A stretch of DNA of 64,000 nucleotides from Candidatus Altimarinota bacterium (GTDB lineage Bacteria > Patescibacteriota > Gracilibacteria > UBA1369 > LOWO2-01-FULL-3), in NCBI GenBank assembly GCA_023231115.1, contig JALNWA010000004.1, positions 1 to 64,000 on the forward strand. Direction: 5' to 3'. The position numbers and the translations under genes were made by a program. Positions 9,968 to 18,699 of this stretch are shown piece by piece (positions within the stretch are counted from its first letter, which is position 1; each line of letters opens with the position of its first letter). A model generated the notes under the pieces. That model did not search any database. It saw only the letters and a program-made list of their open reading frames with translations, and was not told where the DNA came from.

Positions 9968-12067
9968 TTATTTCTGCACCAACAAGAAAAGTGGAGCAAG
10001 AACCAATGTCAAAGTAGACAAAAGTTTGATCAAAACGTGTAGTGAAGGACCTGCTGTGTCCTTGAACGGATCACCGACAGTATCTCCAACAACCGCCGCT
10101 TTGTGAGCAAATGAACCTTTTCCACCATGCGCTCCGGTCTCAATATATTTCTTAGCATTATCCCAAGCACCTCCTCCGTTGTTAAGAACAAGCGCCAAAA
10201 CAACTCCGGCAATAGTTCCAACCATCAAAGTCGCTCCAACAGCTTCAACTCCAAGAGCAAATCCAACAACAGTAGGAACAATTACGGCTACAAGTCCAGG
10301 AAGTACCATTTCCTTAAGTGCACCTCTTGTACAAATGTCTACAGATCGAGCATAATCAGGTTTTTCAGTTCCTTTCATAATGCCAGGTTTCTCTTTAAAT
10401 TGAGCACGAACATCATTGATGATATAACCTGCCGCACGAGAAACCGCACGAATTGCAAATGATGAAAATACGAAAATAAGAGCCGCTCCAATAAGTCCTC
10501 CAACGAAGACAATCGGTTTAGCAAGATCGATAACAGTAATTTTTGCCGCTTCCATAAATGCAGAGAAAAGCAAGAATGCCGCAAGAGCCGCAGAACCGAC
10601 AGCATACCCTTTTGTAAGAGCTTTTGTTGTGTTTCCTACAGCGTCCAAACGATCTGTTCTTTTTCTGATTTCTTCAGGAGCCTTAGACATTTCAACAATT
10701 CCACCTGCATTATCTGTAATAGGCCCAAAATTATCCATTGCAAGGATATAAGCCGCAGTTGCAAGCATTCCCATAGTCGCAACAGCCGTTCCATAAAGTC
10801 CACCGTGCATAATTCCTGTAGAAGTTCCAAGGAAATAAGAACCAATCAAAGCAGCAGAAATTACAAGAACAGGAAGACCTGTGCTTTCAAGACCAACGGC
10901 AAAACCGCTGATGATGTTTGTAGCGCCTCCTGTTTCTGAAGCCTCAGCAATTTCTTTTACAGGGCGATATTTATATTCTGTGTAGTATTGAGTAATGTAA
11001 ACAAACGCGATGCTCGCAACGATACCTGTGAGTCCAGCTCCAAAGAACCATATCCATGTATTTGGAGAAACCAATAAGTTAGATGCCAAATATTCTGCTG
11101 AAGGAGAAAGTAAAAGATAACTTGATATTCCAAATCCGATTATTGCCAAAGCTGTTGTAACAAAATATCCTTTATTCAAGCCTTTCATTGGATCTTGAGA
11201 TTCTTTGATGGAAACAAACATAACTCCAACAATAGAAGCAATAAGTCCGAATGCACGAGCTACAAGAGGAAAAATAATTCCTTTAAATCCGAAAACAGGG
11301 AAAAGCGCAATTCCAAGAATCATCGCTCCAATGTTTTCAGCCGCTGTAGATTCAAACAAATCCGCTCCACGACCTGCACAATCTCCAACATTATCACCAA
11401 CCAAGTCAGCAATAACTGCAGGATTTCTAGGATCATCTTCAGGAATTCCAGCTTCAACTTTTCCAACTAAATCCGCTCCAACGTCAGCCGCTTTTGTATA
11501 AATTCCACCTCCAAGTTGTGCAAATAGAGCTACGAATGAAGCTCCAAATCCGAAACCAACCAATAAAAGAGGAACTTCTGTAGGATTAGCAATTCCGCCG
11601 TAAGCTACGAAAAGTCCACCAACTCCAAGAAGAGAAAGTGCAACGACAAGAATACCTGAGAACGCACCTCCACGAATCGCCATTTTAAGTGCTTTATTTA
11701 CGCTATGTTGAGCCGCCGCCGCAGTTCTAAGATTTGCTTTTACGCTCATATACATTCCCAAAAATCCTGAAAGAGCAGAACAAGCCGCTCCAAGGAGAAA
11801 GGCTACAGCAGTGTGCCAGCCATAATTAAAATCTCCGCTGAAAGAATATGCGGCAAGAATAATTACAACCATAACAATTGATAAAGTACCAATAGTTACA
11901 TATTGTCTCTTCAAAAACGCCATCGCTCCCTCTCTAATAGCTTCAGCAATTTCTTGCATTTTTGGAGTACCATTGTCCTGTTTTAGGACATGGCGCGCAA
12001 GCAAAACCGCAACCACAAGAGAAACTAGACTGATGCCGAATATCGAAGCAAAAAGGTATGTGGACAT
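9968..12067 (-). CDS. hppA: Membrane-bound proton-translocating pyrophosphatase, K+-independent type
   Basis: The 699-residue protein is full length for the family and rich in membrane segments. It carries the pyrophosphate-binding signature DVGADLVGKVE near residue 195 and the acidic block DLVGDNVGDCAGRGADLFES near 221-240. The site that separates subfamilies reads GNTTKALTKG (Lys482, then Thr at +3), as in K+-independent H+-pumping enzymes; K+-dependent enzymes have Ala at the Lys position. The enzyme hydrolyses cytoplasmic PPi and pumps protons outward, conserving energy from biosynthetic PPi, which fits a reduced fermentative metabolism. It is probably monocistronic, with a strong terminator downstream. 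Confidence 0.96.
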   Translation of the reverse strand: MSTYLFASIFGISLVSLVVAVLLARHVLKQDNGTPKMQEIAEAIREGAMAFLKRQYVTIGTLSIVMVVIILAAYSFSGDFNYGWHTAVAFLLGAACSALSGFLGMYMSVKANLRTAAAAQHSVNKALKMAIRGGAFSGILVVALSLLGVGGLFVAYGGIANPTEVPLLLVGFGFGASFVALFAQLGGGIYTKAADVGADLVGKVEAGIPEDDPRNPAVIADLVGDNVGDCAGRGADLFESTAAENIGAMILGIALFPVFGFKGIIFPLVARAFGLIASIVGVMFVSIKESQDPMKGLNKGYFVTTALAIIGFGISSYLLLSPSAEYLASNLLVSPNTWIWFFGAGLTGIVASIAFVYITQYYTEYKYRPVKEIAEASETGGATNIISGFAVGLESTGLPVLVISAALIGSYFLGTSTGIMHGGLYGTAVATMGMLATAAYILAMDNFGPITDNAGGIVEMSKAPEEIRKRTDRLDAVGNTTKALTKGYAVGSAALAAFLLFSAFMEAAKITVIDLAKPIVFVGGLIGAALIFVFSSFAIRAVSRAAGYIINDVRAQFKEKPGIMKGTEKPDYARSVDICTRGALKEMVLPGLVAVIVPTVVGFALGVEAVGATLMVGTIAGVVLALVLNNGGGAWDNAKKYIETGAHGGKGSFAHKAAVVGDTVGDPFKDTAGPSLHVLIKLLSTLTLVLAPLFLLVQK

Positions 12068-12157
12068 CTGAAATAAATTAAAAAATATTTAAAAATATAG
12101 AAAAGTTCCGTGAAATATTACCAATTTACCAAGACGAGTTCAAGGTAATTTTATAGC

Positions 12158-12898
12158 TTAAGAAAACATCACCATGGATATCGCGGAAATCGCCGCAGTT
12201 TCCATTCTTAAAACGTTTTCACCAAGCAAAAAGATTTTTGCCCCTTGAGATTTCGCATCAGAAATTTCCTCATCCGTAAGCCCTCCTTCAGGCCCGATAA
12301 CTACACTCACGCCGACGGAGTCGGCCCTCTCTCTTCCAGAATTTTCGCCCATCTCATTTCTCCCAATCAAATACTCACCTAATTTCACATCATGTTGCCT
12401 CGCATCTCCGACCAAAACTTCACCTTTCGGGAAAGCGTTCAAAAAATCACTCCACGAAATAACCTCATGAAGTACAGGCAAAACACATCTTTCACTTTGC
12501 TCAGCCGCCTCGCTTATAATAGAAAGAAATCTTGGAATATTCCTCATTTCCTTCACCTGACATCTATTTGTAACAATCGGAAAAATATCGGTCACGCCTA
12601 TTTCCGTAGCTTTTTGAACAATCAATTCCAGCGTCGCAGGTTTCTTCGACAAAGCAATATACAAACTCACTTTTCGGCCATTATCAGGACAATGCACGAC
12701 TTCAGACAAATTGATAACCGCCTCTTTTTTTGCGACAACTTCAAAAACCCCATTAGCCTTTGAGCCTTTACCATCAAGAAAAACACACTTATCCCCCGCC
12801 TCAAATCTCATCACGTTCCGCATCTGATGAAGCAAATCCTCATTTGTTATAACAACCTTTCCCTCTTTAAGTTCTTGATTTATAAAAAAATGTTGCAT
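12158..12898 (-). CDS. rsmE: 16S rRNA (uracil(1498)-N3)-methyltransferase
   Basis: This is a SPOUT-fold RsmE of about 246 residues. The C-terminal SAM-binding knot is intact: VVIGPEGGLTDEE, then LLGENVLRMETAAIS at the end. The N-terminal PUA-like part (LLHQMRNVMRFEAGD) binds RNA. I prefer the ATG at 12898 (MQHFFINQELKEG), which matches the usual start of the family; the ATG at 12916 would add six residues. It methylates U1498 in helix 44 of 16S rRNA. Confidence 0.94.
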   Translation of the reverse strand: MQHFFINQELKEGKVVITNEDLLHQMRNVMRFEAGDKCVFLDGKGSKANGVFEVVAKKEAVINLSEVVHCPDNGRKVSLYIALSKKPATLELIVQKATEIGVTDIFPIVTNRCQVKEMRNIPRFLSIISEAAEQSERCVLPVLHEVISWSDFLNAFPKGEVLVGDARQHDVKLGEYLIGRNEMGENSGRERADSVGVSVVIGPEGGLTDEEISDAKSQGAKIFLLGENVLRMETAAISAISMVMFS

Positions 12899-12988
12899 GA
12901 ACGCATGATACAACATTTTAGAAAAATTTAATAAAAATTTAATGTCGGCATGTTATAAAGAAATAAACTTAGATTGAAAAACAGATGG

Positions 12989-13008
12989 ATGTACGTTATT
13001 ATGTACAT
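12989..13008. promoter_or_regulatory. Inverted repeat upstream of the toxin-antitoxin pair, probable operator
   Basis: ATGTAC (12989-12994) and GTACAT (13003-13008) form a perfect 6-bp inverted repeat with an 8-bp spacer, 21 bp before the antitoxin ATG. Phd/YefM antitoxins usually repress their own operon by binding such palindromes, so this is the natural candidate. An AT-rich TATAAA lies just downstream. Confidence 0.55.
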
Positions 13009-13028
13009 ATAAAATTTAAGTCAAAAAT

Positions 13029-13346
13029 ATGAAAGCAAAAACAACTTTATCCATGACAGAAGCCAGAAAAAACATATTCAAAATCAGCGACGAAGTACAA
13101 AAACCGGGAAATTATTACACTTTTACCGAGAATGGCATCCCGAAAATAGTGGTAATGTCGGCGGAAGAATTTGAATCGTGGCAGGAAACATTTGATGTTT
13201 TACGGGAAAATCCAAATCTGAAAAATGAAATAAAATCGGCACGAAAAGAATTTAAAAAAGGACAATATGTACCTTTTGAAAAAATATTAAAAAAAGAACA
13301 TGTACAAAATAGTGGTAAGAAAAACAGCCGAAAAAGAGCTAAATAG
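13029..13346 (+). CDS. Type II antitoxin, Phd/YefM family
   Basis: The 105-residue protein has the YefM/Phd N-terminal fold: TLSMTEARKNIFKISDEV, then FTENGIPKIVVMSAEEFESW, used for dimerisation and DNA binding. A long charged C-terminal tail (residues 60-105) would wrap the toxin. The coding region overlaps the start of the toxin gene by 47 bp in a different frame, a tight coupling typical of type II modules. Confidence 0.9.
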   Translation: MKAKTTLSMTEARKNIFKISDEVQKPGNYYTFTENGIPKIVVMSAEEFESWQETFDVLRENPNLKNEIKSARKEFKKGQYVPFEKILKKEHVQNSGKKNSRKRAK

Positions 13347-13551
13347 AATTGAAGAATCTCAACGATCCAGAATCGAGAAAACAATTCTAAGCTTAAGCTT
13401 AAATCCATACCTTGGAAAACCTCTCAAAGGGGAATTTCAGGGCATATATTCATTAAAAGTATGGCCATTTCGAATACTTTACGAAATCTACAAAAAACAA
13501 CTAATTATTCACATAATAAAGATAAGCCACCGCCAAAACGTGTACAAATAA
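13300..13551 (+). CDS. Type II toxin, RelE/ParE family
   Basis: The 83-residue basic protein reads MYKIVVRKTAEKELNRIE at the start and has LKVWPFRILYEI and the C-terminal IIHIIKISHRQNVYK, the standard RelE/ParE pattern. The Arg/His-rich end (HRQNVY) matches RelE-type mRNA interferases better than ParE gyrase poisons, but I cannot separate the two by eye. The start lies inside the antitoxin gene. It ends 2 bp before the convergent Cys-rich gene. Confidence 0.9.
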   Translation: MYKIVVRKTAEKELNRIEESQRSRIEKTILSLSLNPYLGKPLKGEFQGIYSLKVWPFRILYEIYKKQLIIHIIKISHRQNVYK

Positions 13552-13553
13552 GA

Positions 13554-15182
13554 CTAATAAACTTCCTTCAAATAACACTCCTCACAATACACGATTTCAG
13601 GTCTATCCAGCGCATAAGCAGTCTTGATGTCGACTCCACACTTTGCACACTTTCTATCCCAAAGCTTTCGTGGATTACGTAAAGCCATCCGTTCCTTGTG
13701 GCGTACATCCGGAGATTTAGTTGGCACAGGAAGATTATGCCTCTTCAAAAACGCAACCTCTTGAGAAATAATCCTAAATTGCTTTCCCGTAACTTCACAT
13801 GTAACAATGTCTTCACCGCTTCTCTTCGCCAAATTAACCTCATCAACCTCATCAAACCATTGATATCCTTTTTTCAGAGCATCCTCTTTTGTCATCGGAT
13901 AAAAATCATGCGCAGTAGTTTCGTTATAGCAAAACGGCGAATCAGTCTCAGGGAAAAACTCGCCCCATTCGCCAGTTTTCCTCATATGTTCAATTATTTT
14001 TTTAACCAAAACCTTATATTCGCTTTCAGAATATTGTTTATTCAAAACACAATATTTTTCCTTTGAATGAAGACCTACGCATCCGAAACAATCATTCACT
14101 CCATAACATTCATTACAATACATTGAATTCCCGGAAGCAATCCCAAAACCATCCCTACAAAAAAGCAAATTATATCCACTGGAAGCCAACACTTCATATC
14201 CAAGCTCAAGCGGCGATCCAAGATGAATACAATCCATGCAGTTTTTCATTTTGCCTACAGTAAAACAATATCTCAAATCTTCGCAGTTTATAATATCAAA
14301 ACAATAATACGCATTCTTCGAATTGAAGACATGATTACCAAAAACATTCTCAGAATTTCTTTGATATAAAGCCCTTTTTGGCAAAGACAAATAAAGATCT
14401 TTGAAAGTTTTTCTAACCATTTCCTTATTTTCAGGTTTCAACAATTCCGCAACTTTTTTTTCATATTCCTCTTTAGAATAATGTTTATTGAAAATATAAA
14501 ATTCCTTATTCGCAAGACTCACGCATCCAAAACAATTTCGACATCCTTTACAATCAAAAAGATAATAACTACTTGAGCAATTCAGGCATTCTCTTCCGTG
14601 AAAAACTTCATAACACTTTTCGCAATCTATACACTCGTAACATCCCTCACAATAATAAGAATAAGCCATGTCAAAACAATTTTTTGAATACCACAAAATA
14701 TGTCCGTAAGAACAATTTTCATTTTCGACACAACCAGCGACCAAATAGCAATCCTTTGAAAAATAAGTCGCATTCGTATAATCACAATTTTCAGAACCGG
14801 AGACAGACATCCCAGGACGCGGAACCCTGTTGTACAGCTCATTCATTTGTTCAAAAAATGGCTTACTTGAGTCAAAATCCATACCATAATCAAGCGAACT
14901 CCACTCGTTTCCCCACCATTCATCAAGAGTGTAAACTTTGCATTTTTTGTCTCCTGAAAAAATCGAAATAAATTCTTTGCCGGATAAATCAGATTTTCTT
15001 TTGTAAAATTTATTAAAATTACGCCACATCATTTTTCGCTTCCACTTGCACTCAAAACAATATGCAGACCAAGGAAGTAAAATTTTCTCACCATCAATAA
15101 CCGGAGATAAATTTTCCAAAAATTTCAAATCATCTTCTGTCACTCCAAAATTTGAACCACATTGTTTACAAGTTTTTTGCAT
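13554..15182 (-). CDS. Cys-rich multi-zinc-ribbon protein (paralogue 4)
   Basis: This is the fourth copy of the family, about 9.4 kb from the tandem set. The start at 15182 gives MQKTCKQCGSNFGV, aligned with the other copies; 15197 would add MYNFA. It has the ribbon CFECKWKRK, the WSSLDYGMDFDSSKPFFEQM block, a central run of Cys pairs (YCEGCYECIDCEKCYEV), the linkers NKHYSKEEYEKK and NKQYSESEYK, and the C-terminal block WDRKCAKCGVDI ending YCEECYLKEVY. A promoter immediately upstream would make a leaderless message. It is transcribed alone, so this copy may be controlled differently from the tandem set. Confidence 0.9.
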   Translation of the reverse strand: MQKTCKQCGSNFGVTEDDLKFLENLSPVIDGEKILLPWSAYCFECKWKRKMMWRNFNKFYKRKSDLSGKEFISIFSGDKKCKVYTLDEWWGNEWSSLDYGMDFDSSKPFFEQMNELYNRVPRPGMSVSGSENCDYTNATYFSKDCYLVAGCVENENCSYGHILWYSKNCFDMAYSYYCEGCYECIDCEKCYEVFHGRECLNCSSSYYLFDCKGCRNCFGCVSLANKEFYIFNKHYSKEEYEKKVAELLKPENKEMVRKTFKDLYLSLPKRALYQRNSENVFGNHVFNSKNAYYCFDIINCEDLRYCFTVGKMKNCMDCIHLGSPLELGYEVLASSGYNLLFCRDGFGIASGNSMYCNECYGVNDCFGCVGLHSKEKYCVLNKQYSESEYKVLVKKIIEHMRKTGEWGEFFPETDSPFCYNETTAHDFYPMTKEDALKKGYQWFDEVDEVNLAKRSGEDIVTCEVTGKQFRIISQEVAFLKRHNLPVPTKSPDVRHKERMALRNPRKLWDRKCAKCGVDIKTAYALDRPEIVYCEECYLKEVY

Positions 15183-15188
15183 AGCAAA

Positions 15189-15217
15189 ATTATACAAAAA
15201 AGCCTGCCTCTTAACAA
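15189..15217 (-). promoter_or_regulatory. Promoter giving a probably leaderless transcript
   Basis: On the minus strand TTGTTA (15217-15212) and TATAAT (15194-15189) are 17 bp apart. The -10 ends only 6 bp before the ATG at 15182, so initiation would fall on or next to the start codon. No ribosome binding site is possible. Confidence 0.65.
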
Positions 15218-15245
15218 GACAAGCTTAATTTATAATAAAAAATGA

Positions 15246-15470
15246 TTATTTAGAGCAAGAGCATCCTCCTTCGCAACACATGAAAGATGAAACCAATACC
15301 CAAACTCCTGAAACTGCAACAACCACATAAACCGCATTAGCAAGCATCTGCATAGCAAGAAGATCTACACAAAGATAGTTAACCAAGTCAAATTGGAAAA
15401 GGCCTACAAGCCCCCAATTTAGCGCACCTACTACAACTAGAACCAACGCAATCCAATATAATACTTTCAT
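15246..15470 (-). CDS. DUF378 family small membrane protein
   Basis: The 74-residue protein has two membrane segments: LYWIALVLVVVGALNWGLVG (residues 4-23) and AVYVVVAVSGVWVLVS near 47-62. The motif GALNWGLVGLF is the hallmark of DUF378 proteins. The tail CCEGGCSCSK is Cys-rich, which is unusual for the family and could bind metal. Function is unknown. It stands alone between two minus-strand-facing intergenic gaps. Confidence 0.88.
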   Translation of the reverse strand: MKVLYWIALVLVVVGALNWGLVGLFQFDLVNYLCVDLLAMQMLANAVYVVVAVSGVWVLVSSFMCCEGGCSCSK

Positions 15471-15534
15471 AAATAATGAGGATTAAATATAATGTATCTA
15501 AATTATTGTTTGTTTAAAGACAATTGTCAATTAA

Positions 15535-16071
15535 ATGCTTACAAAAGACTACAAAATAGGATTAAAAATAAAAGTGAATGATAAAATGCAAAAAAATTAT
15601 GCATATATTTTATCAGAAAAACTTGGAAAAAATTTCAACAAAGAATTCGTTCCTGCCCTAACTCCAGCCAAAATGTTAAAGCTCGGAATATTTGAAGGAA
15701 AATATTTAAATGATTGCAAAAAAGAATTTCCGGAAGAATGGTTTAAAAAAGCGGAAAAAAAGTTATCACCAAAAAAAGCGGACACATCTAAGAATTATTT
15801 TAAAATAAAATCCAGACAATCCTTGCAAACGTGGAGAAAAAACGGTTGGATAATGATTGGAGATCCTGACATAAGAGGATGGTTTCAGTGGTATTGCAGA
15901 TATTATCTCGGCAGACGTGAACCAATTTTAGACACACGACAAATAAAAAGGTGGAAATCGTTCAACAGACACGCAGGACAAATAAAAAAGAACTGCAACA
16001 GAGGTGATTTAAATTGCAGACCACGCCAAAGACAAGCCCTATTGCAATGGGCATACAATCCTTTTATATAA
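15535..16071 (+). CDS. Conserved basic protein of unknown function
   Basis: The 178-residue, very basic protein has the blocks LTPAKMLKLGIFEGKYLND, GDPDIRGWFQWYCRYYLG and RQIKRWKSFNRHAGQI. From memory, similar blocks occur in uncharacterised proteins of fungi and plants as well as bacteria, but I cannot verify this. High Lys/Arg and Trp/Tyr content would suit nucleic-acid binding; that is inference. No signal peptide or membrane segment is visible. It converges with the P-type ATPase gene, 6 bp apart. Confidence 0.8.
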   Translation: MLTKDYKIGLKIKVNDKMQKNYAYILSEKLGKNFNKEFVPALTPAKMLKLGIFEGKYLNDCKKEFPEEWFKKAEKKLSPKKADTSKNYFKIKSRQSLQTWRKNGWIMIGDPDIRGWFQWYCRYYLGRREPILDTRQIKRWKSFNRHAGQIKKNCNRGDLNCRPRQRQALLQWAYNPFI

Positions 16072-16077
16072 GATTCT

Positions 16078-18630
16078 TTATTTTTTAATTTCAAAAAACT
16101 CCAAAACTTTCCAAAACATTCCCGCAGAAAAACCGACAAAAACAACCATCAAGAAATGTAATACAGAAATATTTTCGAATTTAAATACATGTCCCATAAA
16201 TGGAACATAAACAGATAAAATCAACAATAAAGTCGCTCCAAAAACAACATACAAAAGAGCCGGATTTTTAGCAGTAAATGCTTTCAAAATAGAATGTCCC
16301 AAAAATCTGTTAACAAAAATAAGTCCGATATTTGAGGCAATAAGCGTTATAAAAGCAAGTGTTCTTGAATAAGAATCAGACATTCCATAAGACAACGCTG
16401 TGTTGAAAACCACCGAAATCATAACCAACGAAATAAGCCCCTGTAAAAAACTTTTAAAGAGCAATCCCTTGCTAAAAAGCGGTTCAGAAGGATTTCTTGG
16501 CGGACGCGACATAATATCATCCTCCTCCGTCTCGGCTTCAAAAACGACAGAACAAACCGGATCAATAATCAGCTCCAAAAAAACAACATGGACAGGATAA
16601 AATATTATAGGCCAATCAAAAACAACAGGTAAAAGCGCAAGTCCGGCAATCGGCACATGTACACTTATTATGTAAGCCATCGCCTTTTTAATATTATCAA
16701 AAATTCGACGACCCATTTTTACAGCGGCAACAATTGAATTAAAATCATCTTTCAACAAAACAAGCGCGGAAGCCTCTCTAGCAACATCAGTCCCTCTCTC
16801 TCCCATAGAAACACCGATATGCGCCGCTTTAAGAGCAGGAGCGTCATTCACTCCATCTCCTGTCATCGCAACAATCTCTCCATCTTTTTTCAACGCTTGA
16901 ACAATAATTAATTTCTGCTCAGGCACAACTCTCGCAAAAATATTTACATTTTTAATTTTCTTCGCAAGTTCCGTTGCCGACATTTTTTCAAGTTCAGCAC
17001 CTGTAATAATGTGATCTGGATCTTTAAGCCCTATCTGCTCCCCGATATTTTTTGCGGTAATGGGATAATCTCCGGTAATCATAATCACACGAATACCGGC
17101 CTTGTAACATTCCTTTATAGCAAAAGGAACAGTCTCTCTAATAGGATCAGCAAGCCCGACAAACCCTAAGAATTCAAATGCAAAATCATGCTGGGAAGTA
17201 GGCAAATCATTTCCCCTGTAAACAGCCTTCGCAACGCCCAAAACACGAAGTCCTTTCGCCGCCATAATTTCCACCTCTTTTTCCAAAACTTTTTGTTTTT
17301 CTTGAGACATATGACAAAGCTCAAAAACAGCCTCCGGTGCGCCTTTTGCCGCAACAACATAAAACCTGCCCTCTTTGTCGGATTTATACACATGAGAAAG
17401 AGCAAGAAGATGTCTGGACAAAGGATATTCCTTAAGCAAATTCCATTCTTCATGCAAGTGCTCTGTATCTTTCAATTTAATTTCCCCCAATTCAAGAAAT
17501 GCCTTCTCCATAGGATCAAATGGATCCTTTTTGCTTGCCAAAACAGCATACTCAATAATTTCATGAAAATGCTCGGGCAAAGATTTTTCCTTATTTTCAA
17601 AAACATCATATTTTTTTTCTTCAACAAAAATTTCTTGAATCGACATTTTATTTTGCGTAAGAGTCCCCGTTTTATCTACGCAAAGAACAGTAGCCGCACC
17701 CAAAATTTCGACAGCGGCAACCTTTCTGGTAAGAACATGTTTTTTTGAAATTCTCCAAGCACCAAGCGCCAAAAACACAGTAAGCACAACTGCAAATTCC
17801 TCGGGCAAAAGAGCAATTGCCACAGTTATTCCATACAAAAATCCATTCAATATTTCATTTCTCCACAAAATAAAAGCGGCAACAATTACCACAAGAAAAA
17901 CAACCGCGAAAAGAAAAAAGAATCGAACAAGTTTAGCGGATTCTTTTTGCAAAATCGTTTTCTCTGAGATGATTGATTGCAAAGCTTTTCCTATTTTACC
18001 TATTTCCGTATTCATACCAGTTCCAAAAACTCTCGCAACTCCTTGCCCACCAACAATCATGCTTCCTGAAAACACAAAAGGATTATCATTTCCACCCGGA
18101 CGTACAGAGCCTATATTTTCTTCATCTGTAGCCATTTTCCTGACAGACACAGACTCTCCCGTCAAAAGAGACTCATCCGCAGACAAATTTCTTTCCCATA
18201 TAAGAACCGCATCAGCAGGAACACGATCTCCCTCATTTAAAATAATAACATCCCCCATTACAACTTCACGTCCGGCTATACGCATTTTCTCTCCATCACG
18301 AATCACCAATGCACGCGGACTTGAAAGATCTTTAAGCGCAGTCAAAGCCTTTTCGGTTTTATTTTCCTGATAAAGCGTAATTCCAATCACCACCAACACA
18401 CTAAAAGACAAGAATATTGCCTCCTGTACATCTCCAAGCACAATATAAATAATTCCACATCCGACAAGAAGTGAAATCATGGGTTCTTTTAAAATTTCAA
18501 AAATAATAGCAAAAATACTTCTCTTCTTTGACGAAGGAAGCTCGTTATAGCCATGTTTTCTCAAATTTTGAGAAACTTCTTTCGAAGTTAATCCTTTAAG
18601 TTTCTGCACTTGTGCTTCAGTAAGTCCCAT
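16078..18630 (-). CDS. Cation-translocating P-type ATPase (P2-like)
   Basis: The 850-residue pump is complete. It has TGES (157-160) in the actuator domain, the phosphorylation site DKTGTLTQ (Asp319), MITGDYP and the hinge MTGDGVNDAPALKAAHIGVS. An N-terminal cation ATPase domain (LTSKEVSQNLRKHGYNELP) and the C-terminal set of membrane helices place it near the Ca2+/Mn2+ P2 group. Helix M4 reads LLPEEFAVVLT instead of the PEGLP core of SERCA, so the ion is uncertain; Ca2+, Mg2+ or Mn2+ export are options. It would act in the plasma membrane. Confidence 0.93.
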   Translation of the reverse strand: MGLTEAQVQKLKGLTSKEVSQNLRKHGYNELPSSKKRSIFAIIFEILKEPMISLLVGCGIIYIVLGDVQEAIFLSFSVLVVIGITLYQENKTEKALTALKDLSSPRALVIRDGEKMRIAGREVVMGDVIILNEGDRVPADAVLIWERNLSADESLLTGESVSVRKMATDEENIGSVRPGGNDNPFVFSGSMIVGGQGVARVFGTGMNTEIGKIGKALQSIISEKTILQKESAKLVRFFFLFAVVFLVVIVAAFILWRNEILNGFLYGITVAIALLPEEFAVVLTVFLALGAWRISKKHVLTRKVAAVEILGAATVLCVDKTGTLTQNKMSIQEIFVEEKKYDVFENKEKSLPEHFHEIIEYAVLASKKDPFDPMEKAFLELGEIKLKDTEHLHEEWNLLKEYPLSRHLLALSHVYKSDKEGRFYVVAAKGAPEAVFELCHMSQEKQKVLEKEVEIMAAKGLRVLGVAKAVYRGNDLPTSQHDFAFEFLGFVGLADPIRETVPFAIKECYKAGIRVIMITGDYPITAKNIGEQIGLKDPDHIITGAELEKMSATELAKKIKNVNIFARVVPEQKLIIVQALKKDGEIVAMTGDGVNDAPALKAAHIGVSMGERGTDVAREASALVLLKDDFNSIVAAVKMGRRIFDNIKKAMAYIISVHVPIAGLALLPVVFDWPIIFYPVHVVFLELIIDPVCSVVFEAETEEDDIMSRPPRNPSEPLFSKGLLFKSFLQGLISLVMISVVFNTALSYGMSDSYSRTLAFITLIASNIGLIFVNRFLGHSILKAFTAKNPALLYVVFGATLLLILSVYVPFMGHVFKFENISVLHFLMVVFVGFSAGMFWKVLEFFEIKK

Positions 18631-18699
18631 AAAATTAAAAATAAGGATTATTCAAACCTAGTAAGGATAAGGCCTTCAAAGAAACAAAACAAGTAAAAA

